DNA of 64,000 nt, from NCBI RefSeq assembly GCF_001375535.1, contig NZ_LN831197.1:1721824-1785823 (forward strand). The letters are read 5' to 3'. The notes beneath the pieces are model-generated. The model was given only the letters and a program-made list of their open reading frames with translations. It ran no database searches and was not told the DNA's origin. The number at the start of each line of letters is the position of its first letter. The stretch's first letter is position 1. Source of the DNA: Bacillus niameyensis. GTDB lineage: Bacteria > Bacillota > Bacilli > Bacillales > Bacillaceae_C. This document shows positions 1 to 9,113 of the stretch, piece after piece. A program made the translations under genes and the position numbers.

Positions 1-94
1 TATTAAGTAACATAATAGTCACAATACTTTTTAGCAAAAAAAGTCGGCTTACAAGACTTCTGAATTTGCCTCATTTACATAAGTTTTCTTAGCA

Positions 95-165
95 CGTTCT
101 TGAACTTTTCACGACTAAAGTCGCGAGATTCCTAAGGACGGAAGCCTATCAACTTCTAATGAATT
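95..165 (-). mobile_element. Possible IS200/IS605-type end remnant
   Basis: A short near-palindrome at 109-126 (TCACGACTAAAGTCGCGA), followed on the plus strand by a purine-rich stretch, resembles the terminal hairpin and guide-RNA region found beside TnpB genes of Bacillus IS200/IS605-type elements. No transposase or TnpB reading frame is visible in the 294 bases left of the first gene, so at most this is a remnant or an end of an element lying outside the window. Family assignment rests on memory of such ends and is weak. Confidence 0.25.
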
Positions 166-245
166 AAACTAAGTTATTTTAAAAGTTCTTTCCCCTTAAA
201 TAGATTCCGCGATTTGTAAAGTGGCATTATCTGCTATGATTCATA

Positions 246-290
246 ATTGGAAAAGGAGAAGCATCTTATTTAGCTTCTCACCTCTCCAAT
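246..290 (-). terminator. Hairpin terminator after the first transporter operon
   Basis: Inverted repeat GGAGAAGC/GCTTCTC with flanking ATTGGA/TCCAAT lies just downstream of the stop codon of the binding protein gene. It lacks a clean U-tract on the minus strand, so its strength is uncertain. Confidence 0.5.
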
Positions 291-294
291 TTAA

Positions 295-1938
295 TCATTT
301 ATATTTTTCATCATATGACCTTTGATGTATAGCCACATATTCTTCAATACCAATTTCTTGCAAAGTAGAAATATATTTATCCCATGAACTATCGATATCA
401 GATTGTCCTGTAATAAAAGCAGATGCCATTTCATCAACATAATCTGTTAACGACTGTTCAATTTTAGCCATTTTATTTGAATCCTCTTCACTAAAGAATA
501 ACGGTGGCAGCGGCTCAATTGTATCTGAAATATAAGGGGCATATTGTTCAGTAGCTGCCCATAAGAGTTGTTCTTGATGTCCTTCAGGAACTGCTTGACC
601 AGCCCTAAATTCTTTTGTTCTTAATGAAGGGCCTGTTTGATCCCAATAATCATTGTGAACAGGTTCTTCTTTTTCTATAGTTTCATATTTTGCTTGATTA
701 CCATCTAATCCAAGTACACCTTCTTCAGGTATTTTCCACTCTTCTCCTTCCCTGCCAATTACTGAGCGCATAGTTATTTCCTCTTGATACATTGCATCAG
801 CCCAGCGGAAAGCAACTTCCGGATTTTTCGCTTTATTCGTAATAATAAATTCCGCTGGACGAGTAACTGGGTTTGGAAGATAGAACGTTATACGTTGACC
901 ATCAGGTCCTTCAAGTGGAGGAATAGCAACGTAATCCTTCATACGACTGTCACCTTCGGTAAATGAACTTAGAGTTGCAGATAAAGCTGTTCCTAAAATA
1001 GGTATTTCTGGATTCTCTCCCAATTGCTTAAACTGCTCCCCATTTTGAGTAAATGTACCAGAATAAATCAACCCATCTTTATATAAACTATTTAAATATT
1101 TGAGCCCTTCTTTATATTCTTCTTTATCCCAAGGAGCAATAATCTTTCCATCTACTACATGGACATCACTATAAATAAAAGGATCCATTAAAAACCCTGT
1201 TAATGAAGTATGCCATCCATTGTACTGTCCAGATAACGGAATTTCATCAGCTTTGCCATTTCCATTAGGATCGCCATTTTTAATTGCAAGCAATAGTTCT
1301 CTAAATTCCTCAGTGGTTTGCGGTATGTCCATGTCTAGTTTATCTAACCAAGGTTTATAAACCCACATCTTTTGTGGCATTGTACAGTGAAAACACTCAT
1401 TTACTTGAGGTAAAGCATAAATTTTTCCATCTGGTGAAGTAATCGCATCCTTAACCACCGGTATTTCCTGAAACATTTTTTTAGTTTCGATCCCGTACTT
1501 TTCAATTAGATCGTTTAACGCTAAAAACGTACCATTATCACCATACAACCTTAATTGAGCAGGCTGTAGCCCCATATCCATAATTACATCTGGATACTCG
1601 CCACTTGTAAGAATTAGATTAAGCTGTTCTTGTGCTCCTTCACTTGGAAGAACTTCCCAATTAATATGAACACCAGTCTTTTCTTCATACCATTTAGTAA
1701 ATTCATTAGTATTAAAATCTTTAACTAGTGAATTAGCTGGGATCAAAACATTTAACTCAACTTTTTCTTTCACAATTGGGAATTCTCCTGCATCTGTAAC
1801 AATGGAATCAGATCCTTGTTGGGCTGCATCACCGCCACCTTTATTACCTTCAGTTGTCACATCTTTATCCTTAGAACATGCTGCGATTAATAACGTTAAG
1901 AGCAAAAGTAATACGAGAACAATTTTCTTTCTGGACAT
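295..1938 (-). CDS. LplA-type oligosaccharide-binding lipoprotein
   Basis: Extracellular solute-binding protein of an ABC importer, 547 residues. A lipoprotein signal peptide ends in lipobox LIAAC with the lipidated Cys at residue 21, followed by a polar linker. Near residue 222 there is an EF-hand-like loop DPNGNGKADE, the kind of calcium site known in AlgQ-type alginate-binding proteins and shared by the other three large binding proteins here. It is the last gene of a three-gene operon, 108 bases after the second permease. Length and the downstream ExPLPP region fit the LplA/YtcQ family. The ligand is unknown; context suggests an oligosaccharide imported for fucosidase and sulfatase action. 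Confidence 0.9.
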   Translation of the reverse strand: MSRKKIVLVLLLLLTLLIAACSKDKDVTTEGNKGGGDAAQQGSDSIVTDAGEFPIVKEKVELNVLIPANSLVKDFNTNEFTKWYEEKTGVHINWEVLPSEGAQEQLNLILTSGEYPDVIMDMGLQPAQLRLYGDNGTFLALNDLIEKYGIETKKMFQEIPVVKDAITSPDGKIYALPQVNECFHCTMPQKMWVYKPWLDKLDMDIPQTTEEFRELLLAIKNGDPNGNGKADEIPLSGQYNGWHTSLTGFLMDPFIYSDVHVVDGKIIAPWDKEEYKEGLKYLNSLYKDGLIYSGTFTQNGEQFKQLGENPEIPILGTALSATLSSFTEGDSRMKDYVAIPPLEGPDGQRITFYLPNPVTRPAEFIITNKAKNPEVAFRWADAMYQEEITMRSVIGREGEEWKIPEEGVLGLDGNQAKYETIEKEEPVHNDYWDQTGPSLRTKEFRAGQAVPEGHQEQLLWAATEQYAPYISDTIEPLPPLFFSEEDSNKMAKIEQSLTDYVDEMASAFITGQSDIDSSWDKYISTLQEIGIEEYVAIHQRSYDEKYK

Positions 1939-2046
1939 AAAAGACCCTCCTTAAAATTTTTCAAAAGCACAATACACAATATTTCATATGCCAACAGGTT
2001 GAAGCTCATCCCCCCTTTCAAGCAAGGATTTTATAATGCCATTCTA

Positions 2047-2940
2047 TTAACCTTTTAAAGAGCCTATCATTACTCCTTTAACAAAATGTTTTTGTACAAA
2101 CGGATAAATAATTAATACTGGTAAAGATGCAACAACAATTGTCGAGTACTTTAATAATTGTTGTAACCCAATTCTCTCTTCAAGGTTTGTTACATCACTC
2201 ATCATCGAAGGGTCAACCTCGTTTTGAACCAAAATATCTCGCAGTACGAGTTGTAGTGGAAACAAACTAGTATCTCTTAAATAAATTAGCGCACTAAAAT
2301 ATTGGTTCCAATGCCCTACTGCATAGAACAAGGACATAACTGCAATGATAGGAGCCGATAATGGCAACACGATCTTCCATAAAAACTTAAAATCATTACA
2401 ACCATCCATTTTTGCAGATTCTAAAAGTTCGTCTGGAATTGTTGATTTAAAAAATGTCATTGTAACGATTACATTGAACGTTGCCATCGCATTCGGAACA
2501 ATTAATGCCCATCTTGTATTTAGCATTCCTAAATCCCTAACTAGCAAATACATAGGTATTAATCCACCGTTGAACATCATAGTGAACACAAACATAAACA
2601 GAAATATATTTCTTCCTCGAAAATCTTTCCTAGTTAAGGGATAGGCTGCCAGTACAGTAAGGAAAACGTTAATTAACGTCCCGACGACCATATAAAATAA
2701 TGAGTTAGCATAACCTGTCCAAATTGCCTCATGTTTAAATACTTCTTGATAACTTTTTATACTTATGTCAACCGGCCATAACCATACTTTTCCACTCGAA
2801 ATTGCCTCAGCCGAGCTAAAAGACGCACTTACAACAAAAATAAGCGGATAGAGAACGGATGCTACAAAGAGTGATAATAAAATGTAATTACAAATAGTAA
2901 ATATCCTATCACCCTTTGATTCTCGGATGGATGTGTTCAT
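2047..2940 (-). CDS. ABC sugar permease, LplC/YtcP type
   Basis: Inner-membrane permease of 297 residues with about six hydrophobic segments. The cytoplasmic EAA loop ELLESAKMDGCNDF lies near residue 175, and the conserved C-terminus KHFVKGVMIGSLKG is typical of LplC/YtcP. A good ribosome binding site (GGGAGGAA) precedes the ATG. It is transcribed after the LplB-type permease with a 26-base gap and before the binding protein. No ATPase gene is nearby, so the system probably borrows a shared MsmX-like ATPase; that is inference from the family. Confidence 0.9.
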   Translation of the reverse strand: MNTSIRESKGDRIFTICNYILLSLFVASVLYPLIFVVSASFSSAEAISSGKVWLWPVDISIKSYQEVFKHEAIWTGYANSLFYMVVGTLINVFLTVLAAYPLTRKDFRGRNIFLFMFVFTMMFNGGLIPMYLLVRDLGMLNTRWALIVPNAMATFNVIVTMTFFKSTIPDELLESAKMDGCNDFKFLWKIVLPLSAPIIAVMSLFYAVGHWNQYFSALIYLRDTSLFPLQLVLRDILVQNEVDPSMMSDVTNLEERIGLQQLLKYSTIVVASLPVLIIYPFVQKHFVKGVMIGSLKG

Positions 2941-2966
2941 GTAACAATTCCTCCCTTTCTAATTAA

Positions 2967-3938
2967 TTACCATAGTCCCTGTTTTGTAACTACCTTTGCT
3001 AGTTTATTAGCACCTACAATAAGAATTAGGCCTACAATTGCTTTAAATAATCCTATTGCAGCTGAATACGAGTATTGTGGAATCATTGATGTTAAACCGA
3101 TTTTATAAACATATGTATCAATTACTTCCGAAGATGATATATTGAGTGAATTTTGCATTAACAACACTTTTTCAAATCCAGTATCTAGAAATCCGCCCAT
3201 ATTTAAAATTAAAATAATGACGGCTGTAGGTAAAATCCCCGGGATATCAATATGCCAAATTCTTCTTAACTTCGAGGCTCCATCAATGATTGCTGCTTCA
3301 TGGAGTTCTGGGCTGATACCTGCTAATGCTGCCAAATAAATAATGCAACCGAAACCAACATTTTGCCACACGTCCGTCCAAACAAAAATTGATTTAAAAT
3401 AACTTGCTTTTGCCATAAAGTTAATTTCTTCGATACCGAAGTTAGCTAGGAATTGATTTAGTACTCCTCTGGGATCTAATATGACAAAAATGATTCCTAC
3501 CATAACAACAACTGAAATAAAATGCGGGGCATAAGTAATCATTTGTGCAGCTCTTTTAAACCTTTTGTTATAGATGTAATTTAAACTTAGAGCCAACACA
3601 ATAGGAAGCGGGAAAGTAGCAATTACTTGATAAATGCCTAAAACTATTGTGTTTTTCATAATTCTCCAAAACTCGTAAGAATCGAAAAACTCAATGACAT
3701 GTTCAAATCCTACCCATGGACTTCCTAGGATTCCCTGAACAGGATTATAATTCTTAAATGCAATTATGGCCCCATACATCGGATAATATTTAAATAATAA
3801 AAGATATAATAATGGTAAAGAAAAAATAATGTATAACTGCCAACCATTTTTAACATCTTTCCAAAAAGCAACTTTTCGGCTAGTTTTTAATTGCCTATTA
3901 ATTTCCGAGTCTGATATTGATGTTTTCGAAAACCCCAT
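2967..3938 (-). CDS. ABC sugar permease, LplB type
   Basis: First gene of the importer operon. The ATG at 3938 is preferred over an in-frame GTG at 3944 because GGAGGG lies nine bases upstream of the ATG and too close to the GTG. The protein has the LplB pattern: KYYPMYGAIIAFKNYNP near residue 50, GSPWVGFEH, and the EAA motif ELHEAAIIDGASKL for ATPase contact. The gene is preceded by a cre-like site and a LacI-type operator (3961-3990), so both catabolite repression and local control are likely. It pairs with the downstream LplC-type permease to form the membrane channel. Confidence 0.9.
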   Translation of the reverse strand: MGFSKTSISDSEINRQLKTSRKVAFWKDVKNGWQLYIIFSLPLLYLLLFKYYPMYGAIIAFKNYNPVQGILGSPWVGFEHVIEFFDSYEFWRIMKNTIVLGIYQVIATFPLPIVLALSLNYIYNKRFKRAAQMITYAPHFISVVVMVGIIFVILDPRGVLNQFLANFGIEEINFMAKASYFKSIFVWTDVWQNVGFGCIIYLAALAGISPELHEAAIIDGASKLRRIWHIDIPGILPTAVIILILNMGGFLDTGFEKVLLMQNSLNISSSEVIDTYVYKIGLTSMIPQYSYSAAIGLFKAIVGLILIVGANKLAKVVTKQGLW

Positions 3939-3960
3939 TTTCACTCACCCTCCGTTTAAT

Positions 3961-3974
3961 AGTAACCGCTTTCA
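3961..3974 (-). promoter_or_regulatory. cre-like site (CcpA)
   Basis: On the minus strand TGAAAGCGGTTACT matches the cre consensus TGWAANCGNTNWCA at all but the last position. It lies 23 bases upstream of the LplB-type start, consistent with roadblock or promoter repression by CcpA. Confidence 0.55.
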
Positions 3975-3976
3975 TA

Positions 3977-3990
3977 TGTTACCAATAACA
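3977..3990. promoter_or_regulatory. LacI-family operator, site 1
   Basis: TGTTACCAATAACA is one of four matches in the window to the palindrome TGTTAYCGRTAACA. It lies directly upstream of the cre-like site, ahead of the transporter operon 3938-295. The LacI-type regulator encoded at 12169 is the natural candidate to bind it. Confidence 0.55.
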
Positions 3991-4130
3991 ATAACATAAC
4001 ATATGTCAGAATATTGGTCAATATAAGTAATTGAGATTTCTAAAATTACTTACTCTTCCGTATTACCTTCGATCTTAATTCATTATTTATCTTGTGCACA
4101 AATATTAGGTAATGGTTAACTTTCCATAAA

Positions 4131-4180
4131 AAAAGGATAGAACGTGATGAAAAAATTATTCTCATCATGTTCTATCCTTT
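4131..4180. terminator. Rho-independent terminator
   Basis: A long inverted repeat AAAGGATAGAAC ... GTTCTATCCTTT with A- and T-rich flanks lies just after the isomerase-like gene. It separates that gene from the transporter operon and could work in both directions. Confidence 0.85.
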
Positions 4181-4205
4181 ACTGTATAAGGGTTTTCATT
4201 ACTAT

Positions 4206-5078
4206 TTAAGCCTCATCCCAAAAGCGTCTTAAATTTTCCAAGCCAATTTTTGAGGCTTCTTTACACTCTTCCATTCCTTCAAATTCAAGTGAAACGTAGC
4301 CATCGTAACCAGAGTCTTTGATTAGTTTTACAATTTGTGGAATGTTGACATCCCCTTGTCCAACGATTGAGCCTCTTAAATAGTTACCGTTAGCAGATGT
4401 AAACCAATCCCCGCCGCCTGGATTTGCGTAATATGGACGGATGTAGAAATCTTTAAAATGAACAAGCGATGCAAACGGTAGATTCTTTTTTACTCCTACA
4501 ACTGGATCTTCATCCACACATAGGAAGTTACCAACATCTAATGTTGTCTTAAAGTTAGGTCGGTCTACTTCCAAAACGACACGTTGGACTCTATCACTGT
4601 GTTGTACACATTGTCCGTGGTTTTCAATTGTTGTTGTAATCCCAAATTGCGCTGCATAATCAGCAATTTGACGGCTTCCTTCTACCATCAAATGTAGATT
4701 CTTTTCGAACCATTCAATTGTGATTTTTTCAGGAGGAAGTGTAAAAGCAGTTACGTCATGGCGCATATGTTTAATACCCATTCGATGACATACATCAACG
4801 TGTTCTTTAATACGTGCTACTTCCTTGTTAAATTCTTCTTCCGTTTCTTGGACAAAGTTGGCTGGCATCGAGTAGTTGGATAGTTCAATGCCAACTTCCT
4901 TAGCTTTTTCACGAACAGCATCTGCAAGTTCGAGATTGTCCACAAGTGTAAAACCATAAGGTACGATTTCCATATGTTCCCCACCGTTGTCGGCAATCCA
5001 TTGAACAACGTCTAATACAGTCATTTCGCCTTTATTAATGGCACCTAGTAAACTATAAGTACTTAAACCAAGTTTCAT
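4206..5078 (-). CDS. Sugar phosphate isomerase/epimerase-like TIM-barrel protein
   Basis: A 290-residue protein of the xylose-isomerase-like TIM-barrel (AP-endonuclease 2) superfamily. Metal-ligand motifs are visible in order: TIENHGQ, TLDVGNF, VHFKDF and SLEFEG, giving the Glu, Asp, His and Glu expected for a divalent-metal isomerase or epimerase. No signal peptide, so cytoplasmic. It has its own upstream region with a large operator palindrome (5206-5239) and is flanked by terminators, so it is probably transcribed alone. The substrate cannot be named; ketose or sugar-acid epimerisation is plausible in this island. Confidence 0.85.
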   Translation of the reverse strand: MKLGLSTYSLLGAINKGEMTVLDVVQWIADNGGEHMEIVPYGFTLVDNLELADAVREKAKEVGIELSNYSMPANFVQETEEEFNKEVARIKEHVDVCHRMGIKHMRHDVTAFTLPPEKITIEWFEKNLHLMVEGSRQIADYAAQFGITTTIENHGQCVQHSDRVQRVVLEVDRPNFKTTLDVGNFLCVDEDPVVGVKKNLPFASLVHFKDFYIRPYYANPGGGDWFTSANGNYLRGSIVGQGDVNIPQIVKLIKDSGYDGYVSLEFEGMEECKEASKIGLENLRRFWDEA

Positions 5079-5205
5079 AAGTCTTCAACCCTCTTTATTA
5101 GAAATTTCTTATTCTCTTTTTATCTTGGTAGTTTTGCAACCGATATTGTATTGAATCATCCTCACCTTAGATCTTTTAAAAAAGGAAAGGGATTTCATTA
5201 TTTCC

Positions 5206-5239
5206 GTTATTTTTGTGTTATCGGTAATACAAAAATAAC
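5206..5239. promoter_or_regulatory. Large operator palindrome, site 2
   Basis: A 34-base palindrome centred at 5222/5223 matches in 15 of 17 base pairs. Its core TGTTATCGGTAATA (5216-5229) belongs to the family TGTTAYCGRTAACA seen upstream of three other transcription units. It lies about 130 bases before the isomerase-like gene. Confidence 0.6.
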
Positions 5240-5290
5240 ACCATTGTCGAATCCTGTCAATTGATTCGTTATAATATTTTAAATTAAACA

Positions 5291-5332
5291 AAGGAATCGG
5301 AGTGTTCACTAAAAAGCGACATCCGATTCCTT
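5291..5332 (-). terminator. Terminator of the GH29 gene
   Basis: Inverted repeat AAGGAATCGGA/TCCGATTCCTT lies 35 bases after the fucosidase stop codon. Confidence 0.8.
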
Positions 5333-5366
5333 CTTTAATATATTTTTAACTTTAGCAATTAATTTA

Positions 5367-6677
5367 TTAGTTCTTTAGGAATATCTCGACAACTGGAACG
5401 ACCACATTAGGTTTTTGGACAGGTAGTTCCAAGGTGACTGAACCAGGCTTCACATTCGCTACCATATGGGAAAGCTCGAGATTAGGGTCATGTTCCTTAT
5501 AAAACACCTCTGAAGCATCATGCAGAAGTTGTGCATATTCAATTTTTCCCGCAAGGCCCTCCAAATGAATATGTCTAAAAGGCCAAGAATAAATGTGCAA
5601 ATATAAGCGGTTTCCTTTTTGTGTATAGCGGCAATCGATTGGTGCGGTAAAGTCACTATTTGTGGCACCATATATGGAACGTGAATGAAGTCTCATCCAT
5701 GCCCCGATTTCACGTAATCGATCAAGGGATCTTTGATCAAATTCCCCACGAGCGTTGGGTCCTACATTCATTAATAAATTCCCGCCTTTGGAGACGCTAT
5801 CAATCAGCATTTTAATAAGCATGTCTGCAGACTTCCAATCAAGGTTATCGCGGTCATACCCCCAACTGCCGTTAAGTGTTTGACAAGCTTCCCAAATGAC
5901 AGGACTGTCATCCTTTGTCATGGCTTCAAGAGGTTGGTATTGTTCAGGTGTTACAACCCCTCGTCCTAAATCAAGCCGGTCATTAAGAATAATATCAGGT
6001 TGCAATTCCAATATCATTTTTTCTAGTTTTTCTGATTGCCAATCTACAGCACCTTTTCCAGTTGCCCAACCCCAATTTGCATTAGGATAAGAAAAGTCGA
6101 ACCATAAATAATCAATCTTACCGTAATTCGTTAATAACTCCCGTACTTGGCCATGCAAATATTCTACATAGTTTTCCATTTTCCGATTGGCCGCACCTTG
6201 TTTAAATTCCTCGTCATTCCTTTGTGGATGCAACCCGTCAATTGGGAATTCAGGATGGTGCCAATCAATTAAAGAATGATAGAATCCTACTTTAAGACCT
6301 TCTTCACGAAATGCATCAACCATTTCTAATAGTAGATCACGTTTAGCAGGCGTGTTCGTCACTTTATAATCAGTATATTGGGAATCCCAAAGAGCAAACC
6401 CTTCATGGTGTTTTGTTGTAATGACGAAGTACTTCATCCCGGCTCCTTTAGCAACACGTGCCCACTCTTTTGGATTATACAAATCAGGTTCAAAAAATTT
6501 AAAATATTTGGAGTATGTATCTGGATGAATTTTCTCTCGGTTCATTACCCACTCGTGACGTGCTGCACTCGAATACAGCCCCCAATGAATAAATAGTCCA
6601 AATCTGTCATGAATTAACCATTCTGGATTACCATAGTGGGATGGCCAATTATTATAATTTTCGCTATTAACTTTCAT
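5367..6677 (-). CDS. Alpha-L-fucosidase, GH29
   Basis: Retaining exo-alpha-L-fucosidase, 436 residues, without a signal peptide and so probably cytoplasmic. The N-terminal catalytic barrel begins with WLIHDRFGLFIHWGLYS, followed by YFVITTKHHEGFALWDS. The nucleophile Asp is expected in YLWFDFSYP near residue 195. A short C-terminal beta domain follows. The ATG is preceded by AGGGAGATG. A near-perfect 13-base palindrome TTCTAGTCTAGAA (6711-6723) lies in the promoter region. The gene is flanked by terminators, suggesting a monocistron. A second, different GH29 gene lies at 23684-25069. Confidence 0.93.
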   Translation of the reverse strand: MKVNSENYNNWPSHYGNPEWLIHDRFGLFIHWGLYSSAARHEWVMNREKIHPDTYSKYFKFFEPDLYNPKEWARVAKGAGMKYFVITTKHHEGFALWDSQYTDYKVTNTPAKRDLLLEMVDAFREEGLKVGFYHSLIDWHHPEFPIDGLHPQRNDEEFKQGAANRKMENYVEYLHGQVRELLTNYGKIDYLWFDFSYPNANWGWATGKGAVDWQSEKLEKMILELQPDIILNDRLDLGRGVVTPEQYQPLEAMTKDDSPVIWEACQTLNGSWGYDRDNLDWKSADMLIKMLIDSVSKGGNLLMNVGPNARGEFDQRSLDRLREIGAWMRLHSRSIYGATNSDFTAPIDCRYTQKGNRLYLHIYSWPFRHIHLEGLAGKIEYAQLLHDASEVFYKEHDPNLELSHMVANVKPGSVTLELPVQKPNVVVPVVEIFLKN

Positions 6678-6710
6678 GAATTTTCATCTCCCTTTTTTCC
6701 AAAGTTATAG

Positions 6711-6723
6711 TTCTAGTCTAGAA
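6711..6723. promoter_or_regulatory. Palindrome upstream of GH29 gene
   Basis: TTCTAGTCTAGAA is palindromic except for its central base and lies 33 bases before the fucosidase start, where a repressor site would be expected. No regulator is assigned. Confidence 0.3.
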
Positions 6724-6763
6724 TATCATAGTTCATTTCATAGTCCACTATAATGATAGAATA

Positions 6764-6808
6764 AGGAGTGTAAAATCATCACTATAAAAGTTGTGACTTT
6801 ACACTCTT
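6764..6808 (-). terminator. Orphan terminator-like hairpin
   Basis: Inverted repeat GAGTGTAAA/TTTACACTC lies directly downstream of the permease fossil and may have been its terminator. Confidence 0.4.
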
Positions 6809-6821
6809 AGTTGTTTAATGA

Positions 6822-6990
6822 TTATTAAGCGCTAAGAAGATCGGAAACGGATAACCAGCTGATAATTGGTTAAAACTTAGTATTATCGTATTTTTCATAA
6901 CACGCCAAAATACATGTGATTTTAAAAAAGCTCAAAGTGATCAAAACCGATCCAAGGACTTTTTTAATCCCATCTGAGCGTTACCATTTG
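6822..6990 (-). pseudogene. Fossil of an LplB-type permease
   Basis: Conceptual minus-strand translation gives SPWIGFDHFELF, then after a frameshift FWRVMKNTIILSFNQL and a segment reading AGYPFPIFLALN. These align in order with GSPWVGFEH ... FWRIMKNTIVLGIYQV ... FPLPIVLAL of the intact LplB-type permease at 2967-3938. Frameshifts and loss of both ends show a decayed gene. The remaining parts of the 6678-7357 gap hold only the two hairpins noted; nothing else is recognisable. Confidence 0.75.
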
Positions 6991-7275
6991 CAAGTAGATT
7001 TCTCTTAGACTTGCGCTATTAAAATAGTTCAAAAAAAAAGAAACCTCTCTTTTACATTCTACCTAATCTCAATGTTTCCTATTCTAAGATTTTCTGTACT
7101 AATGAAGGCGCTCCTGGCAAGCTCAACTGGGATTACCTTATTTCATAGGATTTATATATTTTCAAAGGATTGGTGGTTGTGCAGGTTGATCCTTTTGATA
7201 GCAAGATCCAGAGTGCTTTTCAATTTATTTAAAAATCATTTTAGTATTTTAAATAAAGGACTAAGATTTGTTAAT

Positions 7276-7317
7276 GAAAAAAGTGGTAACTATCAAATGA
7301 TTGAGACCACTTTTTTC
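7276..7317 (-). terminator. Terminator of orphan binding protein gene
   Basis: Inverted repeat GAAAAAAGTGGT/ACCACTTTTTTC lies about 40 bases downstream of the stop codon of the gene at 7358-8713. Confidence 0.8.
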
Positions 7318-7357
7318 ACTGATTATTCACATTTTTGAACACTACTCACGTCTAGCT

Positions 7358-8713
7358 TTATTGAGATGCCATTGCCTCTTTTATTTTGATTTCTGATTCT
7401 TCTTGGGTGATCCTTAAGAATTCTTGAATGTCTACACCAGACTCGACGAATTTTTCAAAATCAAACCCAACATATTGATCCCAATCGCTTTGTACCGCAA
7501 GTGGTTCCGCTGGTTTAAGAGCAAAAAGCGCTGCGACATTTTTACCTTCCAATTTTGGATTGTCCGCACCAAATTGTTCATTAGGTTCTCCCGTGCTTGA
7601 TGCAGCTGGTGTCCCTATGCGGGCAAGAATAGTTTGATATTCCACAGATGTCCCAGCCAAAATAAATTGCAATGCCGCATCTTTTTGTTCACTATAGCTG
7701 TTAATTGCCCATGGATGTCCACCCATCCCAATACCAACCCCAGGTAGATCTGGCCAAGTTGGAAGAGGAGCAATATCCGTGTTTGCCATATATTCAATAG
7801 TTTCTTCAAGAGTATCACCGTAATTCCACTGCGCAAGTACCCCCTGCCAACCAATTTTCATTGCTGTTGTTTTGGCAGTAAAGCTACATCCCTCTTCAAA
7901 ATTTCCAGGTATATGATAGAACCTGTCCATTAATTCCATATACTTTGTAAACTTTGGATCCTTCGTAAGCAGAACTTCACCCGTTTCAGCATCTGTTTTA
8001 GCTGCGGATAGTTGGCTTAATGGTATAGTTTCCAGACTTTCCATTTCCAATCCGCAATAGTTCGTTCCATTACGTATACCCGTTAATTTAGCAGCCAACC
8101 CCATTACTTCATCCCATGTCATACTTTCGTCCGGATTTGGATATTCTTCTCCAAACAAGTCAAAAACTTCTTTATTATAATATAAACCTACTACACTCGT
8201 TTCCTGAGGAATTCCAATAAGTCTCCTCTCTTTATCTCTAGAACGCATTACTTGTAATGCTTCACTTGAAATATGGCTTAAATCAACACTGTATGATTCA
8301 ATCATTTCATCTAGTGGAAAGACGGAATCCATTTCCTCCAAGGGCTTTTGACCGGAAAAGGCCAAAAAGACATCAGGGACAACTTCATTGGCATAAAGTT
8401 CTTCTAAACTTTCCTTTGATCCATCCCAATCAATATGCTCCAATGTCATAAACGGGAGCTTTTCTTCCACATAATTGCCAACACGCTCCATAAAATAATC
8501 TACCCCCCAAGGAGTAGCGACTTTTAACGTTACCTCCTCATCGGAAAATTGTTGCAAAACTATATCATCTTTCCCTTCAGTTTCTTCTGTTTTAGGTGTT
8601 CCTTCTTTTTCCTTTTCCGTAGGACCATCAGATGTTTCACTAGAACATGCTACCAATAACGATAAAATCAAAGCAAATAATGCAATCAATAAGGTATTAC
8701 GTTTTATTTTCAT
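7358..8713 (-). CDS. Orphan family-1 sugar-binding lipoprotein
   Basis: Extracellular solute-binding protein family 1, 451 residues from the ATG at 8713. That start is chosen because AAGGGTG lies eight bases upstream, while the in-frame GTG at 8722 sits inside that ribosome binding site. Lipobox LLVAC puts the lipid Cys at residue 23. MTWDEVMGLAAKLTG and GIGMGGHPWAINSYS are typical of this family. There is no adjacent intact permease; the only permease trace is the fossil at 6822-6990. A perfect cre site and a LacI-type operator lie upstream. It is similar in layout to the protein at 10442-11782. Confidence 0.88.
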   Translation of the reverse strand: MKIKRNTLLIALFALILSLLVACSSETSDGPTEKEKEGTPKTEETEGKDDIVLQQFSDEEVTLKVATPWGVDYFMERVGNYVEEKLPFMTLEHIDWDGSKESLEELYANEVVPDVFLAFSGQKPLEEMDSVFPLDEMIESYSVDLSHISSEALQVMRSRDKERRLIGIPQETSVVGLYYNKEVFDLFGEEYPNPDESMTWDEVMGLAAKLTGIRNGTNYCGLEMESLETIPLSQLSAAKTDAETGEVLLTKDPKFTKYMELMDRFYHIPGNFEEGCSFTAKTTAMKIGWQGVLAQWNYGDTLEETIEYMANTDIAPLPTWPDLPGVGIGMGGHPWAINSYSEQKDAALQFILAGTSVEYQTILARIGTPAASSTGEPNEQFGADNPKLEGKNVAALFALKPAEPLAVQSDWDQYVGFDFEKFVESGVDIQEFLRITQEESEIKIKEAMASQ

Positions 8714-8761
8714 CTTTTTCACCCTTTTTTGCTTTTACTGTTTTTATATAAAGAGCATAGG

Positions 8762-8775
8762 TGTTTGCGCTTACA
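8762..8775 (-). promoter_or_regulatory. cre site (CcpA)
   Basis: Minus strand TGTAAGCGCAAACA matches the cre consensus TGWAANCGNTNWCA except at position 10. It lies 49 bases upstream of the binding-protein start. Confidence 0.65.
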
Positions 8776-8954
8776 AACTATTCGAAAAAAATGGCTGAAT
8801 CTGCCATCTATAACCTTGAATTCAGTACATTCTAATTCTAGAGCTAAGACTACATAGAATAATAATATGTAAACGATAACAAAAAATCTAAATAATCCCC
8901 CCTAAATATTGCCCCTCCTTTGGTAAGTATTTACATTGTATCGAATAGTTTGCA

Positions 8955-8968
8955 TGTTGCCGATAACA
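8955..8968. promoter_or_regulatory. LacI-family operator, site 3
   Basis: TGTTGCCGATAACA fits TGTTAYCGRTAACA with one mismatch. It lies in the 570-base gap upstream of the orphan binding protein gene, about 240 bases before its start. Confidence 0.5.
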
Positions 8969-9065
8969 ATAAAGTAACCTTAATAAACATATTTGTCAAC
9001 ACTATTTAGAAAATTAACATTAAATTATATTCTCAAATTTAACCCACTATTTTGATTGAATAAAA

Positions 9066-9100
9066 AGATAATCATAAGGCTATTTTCCTCATGGTTATCT
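9066..9100. terminator. Terminator-like hairpin
   Basis: AGATAATCATAAGG pairs imperfectly with CCTCATGGTTATCT. It lies downstream of the sialidase-like gene and of the fossil fragment, and may end their transcription. Confidence 0.5.
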
Positions 9101-9113
9101 ATTATTCTTATTC

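Noticed and set aside
7072-7338. 88-codon plus-strand frame
   Set aside because: It overlaps a terminator of the opposite strand, has no ribosome binding site and resembles no family.
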